Positions 17,810 to 26,417 of a stretch of 64,000 bases of DNA are shown here, one piece after another. The position numbers were made by a program, and so were the translations under genes. Origin of the DNA: Terrirhizobium terrae (GTDB taxonomy: Bacteria; Pseudomonadota; Alphaproteobacteria; Rhizobiales; Rhizobiaceae); contig NZ_CP104990.1 of the NCBI RefSeq assembly GCF_030323265.1, positions 186,001 through 250,000 of the forward strand, read 5' to 3'. Each line of letters begins with the position of its first letter. The first letter of the stretch is position 1. The notes beneath the pieces were generated by a model. That model had not been told where the DNA came from. It was given only the letters and a program-made list of their open reading frames with translations, and ran no database searches.

Positions 17810-19054
17810 ATGATGAGATCGGATGTCGTCGTGATCGGTGCAGGCGTGGTTGGCCTGTCGGCGGCAATTGCTGCGCAGATGCGTGGCCTCAGCGTCATGG
17901 TGGTCGATCGTGAAGGCCCGGCGGCGGGCGCGTCTGCCGGCAATGCCGGAGCCTTCGCCTTTACCGACATCCTGCCGCTCGCCTCTCCGGGCATCCTGAA
18001 GAAGGCGCCGAAGTGGCTGCTTGATCCGCTCGGCCCATTGTCGATCCCGCCGGCCTATGCGCTGAACATCGCGCCGTGGATGTACCGTTTCTGGCGGGCC
18101 TGCCAACCGTCGCGGGTCGATCATTCGGTCGCAGCGCAGACCTCGTTGATGGATCTCTCCAAGGCGGCGCTCGAAGACTTTCTGTCCGCCACCGAAACGC
18201 TTTCCATGCTGCGCAAGGAAGGCAATCTCCAGGTCTATGAAAGCAATGCCGAGCTGCAGGCCTCGATGCCCGGCTGGGAGGCGAGGGCCCGCCACGGGAT
18301 CGAGTTCAGCCATATGGACGCGACGGAGATGGCCGCGATCCAGCCGGGACTTGCCCCGCGCTTCACCCATGGCACCTTCACGCCGGGCTGGTATTCGATT
18401 GCCGATCCGAAATTCTACACGCTCGCGCTGGCCGAGAATTTTCGCGCCCGCGGCGGAGTGATCGAGATTGCTAACGTCAAGGCGCTGCGTCCGGTCGGAG
18501 ACGGCGTCGAGATCGTCACCGCGACCGGCACAGTGATGAAGACAGGCAAGGTCGTGCTTTCTGCCGGCGCCTTTTCCCATCAGATCGCCCGCTCGCTCGG
18601 TGAAAATATCCCGCTGGAGACCGAGCGCGGCTATAACACCACGCTTCCGACCGATGCCTTCGACCTGCGCACCCAGGTCACGTTCGGCGGCCACGGCTTC
18701 GTCGTCACCCGGCTGACAAGCGGCATACGCGTCGGTGGCGCGGTCGAACTCGGCGGCCTCAAACTGCCGCCGAATTTCGCCCGCTCGGATGCGATGCTGA
18801 AAAAGGCCCAGGCTTTCCTGCCGGGTCTCAAGCCGCATGGCGGCACCCAGTGGATGGGTTTCCGTCCGTCATTGCCCGACAGCCTGCCGGCGATTGGCCG
18901 CTCGAAGGCAACTGCGAGCGTCGTCTACGCATTCGGCCATGGCCATCTTGGCCTGACCCAATCGGCCGGAACGGCGCGTCTCGTTGCCGATATCCTGACC
19001 GGCCAGGCGCCATCGGTCGATCTGGCGCCATTCTCACCGCAGCGGTTCGGCTGA
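17810..19054 (+). CDS. FAD-dependent D-amino acid (D-hydroxyproline) dehydrogenase
   Basis: About 414 residues of the DadA/DAO family. The N-terminal FAD dinucleotide motif is VVVIGAGVVGLSAAIAAQMRG, with GASAGNAGAFAF following and a C-terminal GHGHLGLTQSAGTARL. It should oxidise cis-4-hydroxy-D-proline or another D-amino acid to the imine and pass electrons to the respiratory chain. The start is one of two adjacent ATGs (17810, 17813), with GAGAGA upstream. It lies downstream of the DapA-family deaminase after the palindromic repeat, and converges on the epimerase gene at 19058. The substrate is inferred from this neighbourhood. Confidence 0.8.
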   Translation: MMRSDVVVIGAGVVGLSAAIAAQMRGLSVMVVDREGPAAGASAGNAGAFAFTDILPLASPGILKKAPKWLLDPLGPLSIPPAYALNIAPWMYRFWRACQPSRVDHSVAAQTSLMDLSKAALEDFLSATETLSMLRKEGNLQVYESNAELQASMPGWEARARHGIEFSHMDATEMAAIQPGLAPRFTHGTFTPGWYSIADPKFYTLALAENFRARGGVIEIANVKALRPVGDGVEIVTATGTVMKTGKVVLSAGAFSHQIARSLGENIPLETERGYNTTLPTDAFDLRTQVTFGGHGFVVTRLTSGIRVGGAVELGGLKLPPNFARSDAMLKKAQAFLPGLKPHGGTQWMGFRPSLPDSLPAIGRSKATASVVYAFGHGHLGLTQSAGTARLVADILTGQAPSVDLAPFSPQRFG

Positions 19055-19057
19055 GAT

Positions 19058-20091
19058 TTAGCCGCCGATCTTAGGCCATGTATCCGACAGCCGATAGCCG
19101 CCCGGCCACGGATCGGACGGGTCGAGCATCAGCTGATGCGTGCCGGTAATCCAGGCGCGGCCGGAAATCAGCGGGTAGATCGCATCCCGCTCACCGATCC
19201 TCGTCACCGCATCGATGCTGCAGTGAAATTCCGAGCCGATGATCGAGCGACCGATATAGGTCTCACCGACGGCCATCTCGCCGCGGGCATGCAGCACTGC
19301 CATCCGCGCCGAGCATCCGGTTCCGGTCGGTGAGCGGTCGATCTTGCCCGGCTGGATGACGACGGCGTTGGCACCGGTCAGCACGCCGTTCTCGCGGGTA
19401 AGGGAGCAGCGATCTGGCAGAAGGAGATGTGGTCCCAACCGGCATTTTCCGGATGGGTGAAGCCAAGCTGCTCGTTGGCGGCATTGGTGATCTTCACGCC
19501 CGCTTCCGCGATCTCGCGCGCCTCATCCGGCTTCACCTCGAAACCGAGTGCCTTGGCATCGACGATCACAAAACTGTCGCCGCCATAGGCGGTATCAACC
19601 GTCAGCGTCCCGAGCCCCGCGACTTCGAGCGAAACGCCGAGTTTGTCGGCAAAGGAGGGGACGTTTCGCACGGTAATCCGCTCGGCCTTGCCGTTCCTGC
19701 ATTCCGCGGTGACGTCCACCAGCCCGCCCGGTGCTTCCAGCACCATCTTCGTGACCGGTTCGGTCATCGGGATGATGCCGCTGTCGAGCAGGACGGTGGA
19801 GACGCAGATCGAGTTGGAACCGGACATGGGCGGCGTATCGGCCGGCTCCATGATGATCCAGCCCATCTGCGCCCGCGGGTCCTTCGGCGGCACCAGCAGG
19901 TTGACGTGGCGGAAGACGCCGCCGCGCGGTTCGTTCAGCACGAAATTGCGTAAGCTCTCGTCCGTGGCGATGAACCGCGACTGCTCCCAGATCGTCTCGC
20001 CCGGGGGAGGGGCGACGCCGCCGACGATGACATCGCCCACCTCGCCTTCGGCATGGCAGCTGACGACATGGATGATTTTTGACGTACGCAT
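19058..20091 (-). CDS. proline racemase family: probable 4-hydroxyproline 2-epimerase, one frameshift
   Basis: Joined product of about 345 residues beginning [21 protein letters not shown]. The frame breaks near 19408 (CCC where CCCC restores [18 protein letters not shown]). The first active-site position lies in [11 protein letters not shown], where serine replaces the usual cysteine; the second is in PTGTGCSAR and keeps cysteine. From memory, Ser/Cys members of this family have 4-hydroxyproline 2-epimerase activity, whereas Cys/Thr members are trans-3-hydroxy-L-proline dehydratases. With the D-amino acid dehydrogenase and the deaminase it would start the trans-4-hydroxy-L-proline pathway. 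It follows the Ldh2-type reductase on the same strand. Confidence 0.85.
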
Positions 20092-20128
20092 CGCGGCTCC
20101 TCCCAGAGGGGATCTGTCATTGGATCGA

Positions 20129-21145
20129 TCAGGCTTCGGCCAGTGCCTTCAGCTTATCGTAGTTCTCGGCCGAAAGCGGAATGCCGTCCTTCTCTGCCTT
20201 GGCGCGGGTCACATGGCGGCGATCGCCAGGCAGACGCTCCTGGCCAGCTTCGAGCACGAGGTCGCAGATGCCGGCGACGCGTTCGGCGAATACGTCATTG
20301 CCACCGCGCGTCGGATCGATGACGATGAAGAACTGGCCGGTAAACGGCGTCTGCGCGCCCTTATGTCCGCTCCAGTCGAACTCGCCTGAGAAATAGCCAC
20401 CGGTCAGCGCGGCGCTGAGGATCTCTACCATCAGCGCGATCGAGTTGCCCTTGTGGCCACCGAAGGGCAGAAGCGCGCCACCATCGAGAATTTCCTTGGG
20501 GTCATTGGTCGGCTGGCCGTCCCGGTCGACGCCCATGCCGGGCTTCAGGTCGTGGCCGGCGCGGGCGGCGATCTGCACGTCGCCATGGGCGATGGCGGAA
20601 GATGCCTGGTCGAAGACGAAGGGTGCTGCACCCGCACGCGGCGAGGCGAACGCGACCGGATTTGTGCCGAATACCGCCTTCTTGCCGCCATGGGGCACGA
20701 CGCAGGCCATGCTGTTGACGACGCTGAGCGCGACGAAACCCTCGTCGGCAAACGGCTCGACATCCGGCCAGAGCGCGCTGAAATGATGCGAGCGGCGGAT
20801 GGCAAGCACGGCGACGCCGTTGGCCTTTACCTTCTCCATCAGCAAAGGCCGCGCAGCCAGCATGGCCGGTTGGGTAAAGCCGCCCTTGGCATCGACGCGG
20901 ACGAAGGCCGGTCCGACATCCTCGACTTCCGGGACGGCCTTGCCGTCGACCCAGCCGCTGTTCAGCGAAGACACATAGCCCGCCATGCGAAAAATGCCGT
21001 GGCTCAGCGAGCCGTCGCGTTCGCAGCTCGCGCAATTCTCCGCCAGGATCTTTGCGTTGTGGTCCGAGACGCCGTTCTTCGTGAAGATGCGTTCGAGCAG
21101 GGCAACGAGGTCTGAATAGGACAGGCGAACGGTGTCGAGGGTCAT
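20129..21145 (-). CDS. Ldh2/malate-lactate dehydrogenase family oxidoreductase
   Basis: 338 residues from [13 protein letters not shown]. Family motifs include [15 protein letters not shown] near 44, [15 protein letters not shown] near 113, the [11 protein letters not shown] segment and [17 protein letters not shown] near 230. These NAD(P)H enzymes act on 2-oxo acids or cyclic imines; in proline and hydroxyproline clusters they are typically delta1-pyrroline-2-carboxylate reductases (compare rhizobial hypS). It is intact, 37 bases upstream of the epimerase and 90 bases downstream of the Lrp gene, so the three may form one minus-strand unit. Confidence 0.8.
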   Translation of the reverse strand: MTLDTVRLSYSDLVALLERIFTKNGVSDHNAKILAENCASCERDGSLSHGIFRMAGYVSSLNSGWVDGKAVPEVEDVGPAFVRVDAKGGFTQPAMLAARPLLMEKVKANGVAVLAIRRSHHFSALWPDVEPFADEGFVALSVVNSMACVVPHGGKKAVFGTNPVAFASPRAGAAPFVFDQASSAIAHGDVQIAARAGHDLKPGMGVDRDGQPTNDPKEILDGGALLPFGGHKGNSIALMVEILSAALTGGYFSGEFDWSGHKGAQTPFTGQFFIVIDPTRGGNDVFAERVAGICDLVLEAGQERLPGDRRHVTRAKAEKDGIPLSAENYDKLKALAEA

Positions 21146-21235
21146 GCGAGCTCCGGATTTTTCGGCGAATGCGGCCCGTCTCGAGGGCACACCGACCATA
21201 TCCGTTGACGGGCCGGTTTCAACCGGTTTTCCCAT

Positions 21236-21691
21236 TTATTTCAGGCGGGTGACCAGCACGTTGCGGATGGAAAAGCTGGAATGGATGCGTAGCACGCCCG
21301 GCAGGGCAGAGAGGATGGTCTTGTGGATGCGCTCGAACTCGCCGGCATTGGCCACCTCGACGCGCAGCAGGTAGTCCGAGCCGCCTGTCATCAGAAAACA
21401 TTCGCGGATTTCCGGGTAGCGACGCACGGCGGCCTCGAAACGGTTGAGGTAATCTTCCGTCTGCCGTTCCAGCGTGATGTTGATGATGACGGCGATCGTG
21501 TTCTGCCCTTCGCCATTGTCAACGATGGCGGTGTAGCCGCGGATAATCCCCGAATCCTCCATCAGCTTGATGCGCCTAAGGCAGGCCGATGGCGACAGCC
21601 CGACGTCTGCCGCAAGGGCGGCATTTGTCGCGCGTGCATTGAGCCTTAGGAGCCGGAGAAGGTTGCGGTCGATCGCATCCAGAGCCATCAT
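21236..21691 (-). CDS. Lrp/AsnC-family regulator (DadR-like)
   Basis: 151 residues, complete. The N-terminal HTH is LDAIDRNLLRLLRLNARATNAALAADVGLSPSACLRRIKLME (split here only for description), followed by a RAM effector domain with MTGGSDYLLRVEVANAGEFER. It is divergent from alanine racemase, with 121 bases between the starts, a common layout for alanine- or D-amino acid-responsive Lrp proteins that control dadX-dadA. It could also control the downstream reductase and epimerase. Confidence 0.9.
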   Translation of the reverse strand: MMALDAIDRNLLRLLRLNARATNAALAADVGLSPSACLRRIKLMEDSGIIRGYTAIVDNGEGQNTIAVIINITLERQTEDYLNRFEAAVRRYPEIRECFLMTGGSDYLLRVEVANAGEFERIHKTILSALPGVLRIHSSFSIRNVLVTRLK

Positions 21692-21812
21692 GGAGAATAT
21701 TCCGATTTTTCGTAGAACGTTGTGACAATTGCAACATCATCGCACAAACGATCAATGATCGGCAGGAAATTCTAGGATAATTTCAATACCGTTCTCCAAA
21801 AAGGGGATCGAT

Positions 21813-22943
21813 ATGAATGCGGGTTTGTTCAAGGGCACGGGTGCTCCGTTGGCGCTGGGCGCGTCCGGCTATCTGACCATCGATCTGTCGGCCATTCGCC
21901 GCAATTACCAGAAGCTTGCTGCCATGCTGGCGCCGGCCAAAACGGCTGCCGTCGTCAAAGCGGATGCCTATGGGCTCGGCGCCGAACCGGTTTCCAGCAC
22001 GCTCTATGGCGCAGGCTGCCGCGACTTCTTCGTCGCCCAGTTCGTCGAGGCGATCCGCCTGCGGTCGGCGCTCGCCGATGACGCCCGTCTCTATGTATTG
22101 AACGGCCTGCAGCCCGGGAGCGCGCTCGAATGCGCGGCCGCTGGCATCATTCCCATTATCAACTGTCTCGAACAGCTGGACCGCTGGACGGCGGTGGCGC
22201 TGGATCAGGGCCGTCGCTTGCCCTGCGTCCTGCAGTTCGATACCGGCATGTCGCGCTTCGGCCTGACGCCGGAGGAAGCCGACCGTATCGCGGCCGATCT
22301 CGGCCGCTATTCCGCCGCCGTCGACATCCGCTTCGTCATGAGCCATCTGGCATCGGCCGACGAGCCGGAAAGCGTGCAGAACGCCGACCAGCTGGCGGCA
22401 TTTGCGGCAGTTAGTGAGAAATTTTCCGAGTTTCCGCCCTGTTTCGCCAATTCGGGCGGTGTCTTTCTTTGGTCCGGTTACCACTCCGTACTCGCAAGGC
22501 CCGGCATCGCGCTCTACGGCGGCAATCCGACGGGGCTGCCTGAAAATCCCATGGAACCTGTGGTCGAGCTCAAGGTCGCGGTCGCCCAGACCCGCACGGT
22601 CCAGGCGGGCGCCAGGATCGGTTACGGCGGCGCCTATGTCGCGACCAAGGAGATGCGGCTAGCAACGCTCGCCGCCGGTTATGCCGATGGCCTGCCGCGT
22701 TGCTTGGGCGATCGCGGGGCCGTCTATTTCGGCGATACCCGTCTCCCGATCGTCGGTCGCGTGTCGATGGACAGCATGACGGTGGATGTGAGCGCGCTGC
22801 CGGAAGGCACGCTGTCGCTCGGCAGTCTCGTCGAGGTCATCGGCCCGCATCAGTCGATAGAGGATCTTGCGGCAGCCGCAGGCACGATCGCCTACGAGAT
22901 CCTGACCAGCCTCGGCTGGCGTTATCACCGTCAATATCTATGA
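21813..22943 (+). CDS. dadX: alanine racemase, catabolic
   Basis: 376 residues. The PLP lysine lies in [15 protein letters not shown] near residue 49, the second catalytic region in [13 protein letters not shown], and the catalytic tyrosine in [13 protein letters not shown] near 270. It ends GWRYHRQYL. It interconverts L- and D-alanine to feed the downstream D-amino acid dehydrogenase, 28 bases away. It starts at an ATG with AAAAGGGGATCGAT upstream. The partner dehydrogenase and divergent Lrp gene argue for the catabolic rather than the biosynthetic (alr) enzyme. Confidence 0.92.
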   Translation: MNAGLFKGTGAPLALGASGYLTIDLSAIRRNYQKLAAMLAPAKTAAVVKADAYGLGAEPVSSTLYGAGCRDFFVAQFVEAIRLRSALADDARLYVLNGLQPGSALECAAAGIIPIINCLEQLDRWTAVALDQGRRLPCVLQFDTGMSRFGLTPEEADRIAADLGRYSAAVDIRFVMSHLASADEPESVQNADQLAAFAAVSEKFSEFPPCFANSGGVFLWSGYHSVLARPGIALYGGNPTGLPENPMEPVVELKVAVAQTRTVQAGARIGYGGAYVATKEMRLATLAAGYADGLPRCLGDRGAVYFGDTRLPIVGRVSMDSMTVDVSALPEGTLSLGSLVEVIGPHQSIEDLAAAAGTIAYEILTSLGWRYHRQYL

Positions 22944-22971
22944 TCACCAGAACAAAAGAAGCGGGAACATC

Positions 22972-24222
22972 ATGAAAGTCATCGTATTGGGAGCCGGCGT
23001 CATCGGCGTCACCACGGCCTACCAGCTGGCCAAGGCCGGCTATGAGGTGACGGTCATCGACCGCCAGGCCGGCCCGGCGCTGGAAACCAGCTTTGCCAAT
23101 GCCGGCGAAGTCTCCTTCGGTTACTGCTCGCCCTGGGCCGCGCCCGGCATTCCGATGAAGGCGATGAAATGGATCTTCATGGAGCATGCGCCGCTGATCC
23201 TGCGCCCGAAGATGGATGCGGCCATGCTGTCCTGGATGGTCAAGATGCTCTCCAACTGCACGTCGGAGCGCTATGCGATCAACAAGAGCCGCATGCTGCG
23301 CCTTGCCGACTACAGCCGCATCGCGCTTGCCGATGTCCGCCAGGAAACCGGCATCGCCTATGACGAGCGGATGCAGGGCACGCTGCAGCTCTTCCGTACC
23401 GAGCAGCAGCTCGAAGCTTCGGCCAAGGACGTGAAGGCGCTCGCCGCCGACGGCATTCCCTATGAAGTGCTCGACCCCGAAGGCTGCATCCGCGTCGAGC
23501 CGGCGCTGAAGCATGTGCGCGAAAAGATCGTCGGCGGCCTGCTGACCCCGAAGGACGAGACGGGCGACTGCTTCAAGTTCACCAATGCGCTGGCGCTGAA
23601 GGCGAAGGAGTTGGGCGTCACCTTTTCCTACGGCACCCATATCAAGGCGCTCGATGTCGAGGCGGGGAAGGTCCGCGGTGTCGTGACCGACCGCGAGACG
23701 CTCCGCGCCGACGCTATCGTCGTCGCACTCGGCAGCTATTCGCCGCTATTGTTGAAGCCGCTCGGCATTTCGCTGCCGGTCTATCCGGTCAAGGGCTATT
23801 CCCTGACGATCCCGATCACCGATGCCTCGCGCGCACCGGAATCGACGGTCATGGACGAGACCTACAAGATCGCCATCACCCGTCTCGGCGACCGCATCCG
23901 TGTGGGCGGCATGGCGGAAATCTCCGGCTATACCAACGATCTTGGCCAGAAGCGCCGCTCCACGCTGGAGCATTCGGTGACTGATCTCTTCCCGGGTGGC
24001 GATGTGAGCCAGGCGAATTTCTGGTCGGGCCTCCGGCCAATGACGCCGGACGGCACGCCGGTGATCGGCGCCACCAATGTCGGCGGTCTCTTCCTCAATA
24101 CCGGCCACGGCACGCTCGGCTGGACGATGAGTTGCGGCTCGGCCAGGGTCATCAGCGATGTCGTCAGCGGCAAGCGACCGGAAATCGACGCGACGGATCT
24201 TGCCGTCGCCCGTTATGCCTGA
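22972..24222 (+). CDS. dadA: D-amino acid dehydrogenase
   Basis: 416 residues, the DadA length. The FAD motif [20 protein letters not shown] is at the N-terminus, then [20 protein letters not shown] near 42, and the C-terminal [16 protein letters not shown]. It oxidises D-alanine and other D-amino acids to 2-oxo acids and ammonia, delivering electrons to quinone at the membrane. The start follows GCGGGAACATC. It is co-directional with dadX and intact. Confidence 0.93.
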   Translation: MKVIVLGAGVIGVTTAYQLAKAGYEVTVIDRQAGPALETSFANAGEVSFGYCSPWAAPGIPMKAMKWIFMEHAPLILRPKMDAAMLSWMVKMLSNCTSERYAINKSRMLRLADYSRIALADVRQETGIAYDERMQGTLQLFRTEQQLEASAKDVKALAADGIPYEVLDPEGCIRVEPALKHVREKIVGGLLTPKDETGDCFKFTNALALKAKELGVTFSYGTHIKALDVEAGKVRGVVTDRETLRADAIVVALGSYSPLLLKPLGISLPVYPVKGYSLTIPITDASRAPESTVMDETYKIAITRLGDRIRVGGMAEISGYTNDLGQKRRSTLEHSVTDLFPGGDVSQANFWSGLRPMTPDGTPVIGATNVGGLFLNTGHGTLGWTMSCGSARVISDVVSGKRPEIDATDLAVARYA

Positions 24223-24238
24223 CCTAGGGGCATAAGCT

Positions 24239-24266
24239 TTCGGCGGGTGCAGCTTTGCCCGCCGAA
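24239..24266 (+). terminator. dadXA terminator
   Basis: Perfect 9-bp stem TTCGGCGGG / CCCGCCGAA with a 10-base loop, 17 bases after the dadA stop. The downstream stretch is only moderately T-rich, so it is a probable but not ideal intrinsic terminator. Confidence 0.55.
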
Positions 24267-24404
24267 CCTATATGACTTCCCTATTTCTTAGGCTTCCTCG
24301 TCCAATCGAAAGCCTATGAACCTCCCGCTACCTTCTGATCAGACATCGCGATTGATGTCCGGCTTCGCCTCGCGGCGGGGCCATCCTTCAGAAGGAGTAG
24401 AACC

Positions 24405-24623
24405 ATGTATGGTCGTTTGGGAGGCATGTACTTCCTGCACCTCACGGAAGCCAGCGCGCAGCGTCGCCGTCTCGCGCAATCCAGTCATGCAGAGTCCAGT
24501 CATTCCGTCGGCACTGCGGGCGCGAGCCGCCCGGCGGAAGGCTTCGGCATGTTCATCCGGCTCATTGCCGTCCTAGGCGTCGCCTTCGCGGCGATTGCCG
24601 CGCTCGCAATCATGATCGAGTAA
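24405..24623 (+). CDS. small protein with C-terminal membrane helix
   Basis: 72 residues, preceded by AGAAGGAGTAGAACC. The first 45 residues are polar and rich in Ser, Arg and His; the last 22 (FIRLIAVLGVAFAAIAALAI) form a membrane helix. No family is recognised. It is the first of four closely spaced small ORFs. Confidence 0.6.
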   Translation: MYGRLGGMYFLHLTEASAQRRRLAQSSHAESSHSVGTAGASRPAEGFGMFIRLIAVLGVAFAAIAALAIMIE

Positions 24624-24635
24624 GGAGAGATCCCG

Positions 24636-24914
24636 ATGGGCAAGTTTGCAATGACAGATCGGGAGCCTCCCGCGACAGGTATCCGCTTCACTGTAGGCCG
24701 CGATGTCAGTGGTCGCTGGATCGTCACCGATACGCTCGGCAAGGTCGGCGGACTGTTCACCGACCGCGCCTCGGCCGTCCATTTCGCCATGTTCGAGAGC
24801 GATCACACGCCGGGCGCCGTCTGGTGCCTGCCTGAGCATGTCGTCGTCAAATTCGGCGAGGCCTTCGACGGCCGCAGGCTCAGCGCGACCAGCAGGGTCG
24901 CCGGCAGGGCGTAA
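24636..24914 (+). CDS. small hypothetical soluble protein
   Basis: 92 residues, with TAAGGAGAGATCCCG as a strong ribosome binding site 12 bases after the previous stop. It contains IRFTVGRDVSGRWIVTDTLG and GGLFTDRASAVHFAMFES, which look like a compact beta-rich domain seen in short rhizobial hypotheticals. There is no membrane segment. Function is unknown. Confidence 0.65.
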   Translation: MGKFAMTDREPPATGIRFTVGRDVSGRWIVTDTLGKVGGLFTDRASAVHFAMFESDHTPGAVWCLPEHVVVKFGEAFDGRRLSATSRVAGRA

Positions 24915-24924
24915 GGCCAAGGCC

Positions 24925-25092
24925 ATGTTCCACCCGATCCGGTATCTGCGGGGATATGTCTATCCCCGCCACGAAGCGCCCTTTTCAGGGAGCCTTCACA
25001 CCAGCGCAACGGACGCGGTTCTGGGCGTTGTTGCCGTGCTCTCGTCCGTGCTTGCCGTCGCCTACGGGCTGACCATTCTCGCCGGGCTCTAA
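24925..25092 (+). CDS. small membrane protein
   Basis: 55 residues starting MFHPIRYLRGYVYPRHEAPF, with one C-terminal helix (VLGVVAVLSSVLAVAYGLTI). It begins 11 bases after the previous stop, with a weak ribosome binding site (AAGGCCAAGGCC). No family is recognised. Confidence 0.5.
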   Translation: MFHPIRYLRGYVYPRHEAPFSGSLHTSATDAVLGVVAVLSSVLAVAYGLTILAGL

Positions 25093-25223
25093 GCCCGGCA
25101 TTCCGGCGCAGAATCCCTACGAAATCTTAATATCTTCGGGCGTTCTTCGCTCTCGAACTCCTATGCGGACAGACCCCATATATAGGGTCAAAGGACGATG
25201 TCGTCCTGAGTTGGAGTAATATC

Positions 25224-25388
25224 ATGAGTATCCGTCAGGCCCTTCGAAAACAGGCCACCCTCGCATCCCAGCCGCGCAGCAGGAAGTCTCCCGGCGCGCG
25301 CGAAAGATGGTGTGGATCCAACGCGATCCTTGCCCTCATGAGCGCTGTCCTGGTGGTCATCTGCGCAGTCGAACTGCTTCACGGCTAA
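25224..25388 (+). CDS. small membrane protein
   Basis: 54 residues starting MSIRQALRKQATLASQPRSR, basic at the N-terminus, with a C-terminal helix (AILALMSAVLVVICAVELL). GAGTTGGAGTAATATC lies upstream. It has the same architecture as the proteins at 24405 and 24925 (charged head, one C-terminal helix) and no recognised family. Confidence 0.5.
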   Translation: MSIRQALRKQATLASQPRSRKSPGARERWCGSNAILALMSAVLVVICAVELLHG

Positions 25389-25398
25389 AGCAATTCCG

Positions 25399-25421
25399 GC
25401 AAAACCGGAAACCGGTTTTGC
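25399..25421. terminator. GCAAAACCGG palindrome between convergent genes
   Basis: Perfect 10-bp stem GCAAAACCGG / CCGGTTTTGC with an AAA loop, between the last small ORF and corA, which converge on it. Near-identical CCGG/AAAACCGG palindromes are common between rhizobial genes. Its position suits a bidirectional terminator. Confidence 0.55.
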
Positions 25422-25434
25422 GTAAATCAGAACG

Positions 25435-26400
25435 TCAGAGCCAGCCGGTCTTCTTGAAGCGATAGTAGAGAATACCGCAGAACATAATGATCACAGCGAG
25501 TACGACATAATAGCCGTACTCGGTCTTGAGCTCCGGCATATTCTCGAAATTCATCCCGTATATGCCGGCCACGGCCGTCGGCACGGCCAGAATTGCAGCC
25601 CAGGAGGCAAGCTGCCGGGTCATGACGCCCTGCCGCTGCTGTTCCAGGAGGTTGGAGGCTTCGAAGACCGAGGTCATGACTTCGCGAAGCCCGCCGACCA
25701 TGCTTTCCACCCGCCGGATGTGATCGAAAACGTCGCGAAAATAGGGTTTGGCATGCTTGTCGATGCAGGGGAGGTCGAGATTGACCAGCTTGCCGACAAG
25801 CTCCGACATCGGCCCCAGAATACGGCCGAAAAGGATCAGCTGCCGCCGCAGGCGGAAAAGCCGGCGGATCTGGTCGCGCTCAAGGAAATTGGCGAGCATC
25901 TTCTGCTCCATTTCCAGAACCCGGTCCTCGATCGTCTGGACGGTCGGCAGATAGCCGTCGACGATGAAATCGAGAATGCCGTGCAGCACGTAGTCCGGTC
26001 CCTGTGCCAGAAGCCTCGGCGAGGCCTCGAGCTGCGCGCGGACACCGCTATGGGTACGCATCGAGCCGTGGCGGACGCTGATGATATGGTGGCGTCCGAC
26101 GAAGATCGCGGTCTCGCCATAACAGATCTTGTCGCCTTCCAGATGCGCGGTCTTGGCCACGACGAAGAGCTGCTCGCCATAGACCTCGACCTTGGGGATC
26201 TGGTGGGCATGCAGCGCATCCTCGACCGCCAGCTCATGCAGTCCGTAGGTCTTTGCCAGGATCTTCAACTGGTCGTCGGTCGGCTCGTGCAGGCCGATCC
26301 AGACGAATTCATCGCCGGTGAGCGCCGGACATTGGTCTTCGATCGAGAGCGCGCGGCCCCGCTTGCCGTTGCTGTAGACGTAGGAGGCGACGACGGTCAT
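25435..26400 (-). CDS. corA: CorA-family magnesium/cobalt transporter
   Basis: 321 residues with a large N-terminal cytoplasmic domain. Two C-terminal membrane helices flank the selectivity motif YGMNFENMPE near residue 284; the chain ends FKKTGWL. It forms a pentameric inner-membrane channel for Mg2+ or other divalent ions. It lies 17 bases downstream of kup on the same strand, so the two cation transporters are probably co-transcribed. Confidence 0.92.
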   Translation of the reverse strand: MTVVASYVYSNGKRGRALSIEDQCPALTGDEFVWIGLHEPTDDQLKILAKTYGLHELAVEDALHAHQIPKVEVYGEQLFVVAKTAHLEGDKICYGETAIFVGRHHIISVRHGSMRTHSGVRAQLEASPRLLAQGPDYVLHGILDFIVDGYLPTVQTIEDRVLEMEQKMLANFLERDQIRRLFRLRRQLILFGRILGPMSELVGKLVNLDLPCIDKHAKPYFRDVFDHIRRVESMVGGLREVMTSVFEASNLLEQQRQGVMTRQLASWAAILAVPTAVAGIYGMNFENMPELKTEYGYYVVLAVIIMFCGILYYRFKKTGWL

Positions 26401-26417
26401 GGCGCTCGCCTCCGATC

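Noticed and set aside
16591-19438. Treating the broken deaminase and epimerase as true pseudogenes
   Set aside because: Each needs just one base in a C run, active-site residues are intact on both sides, and the same error type occurs across the window.
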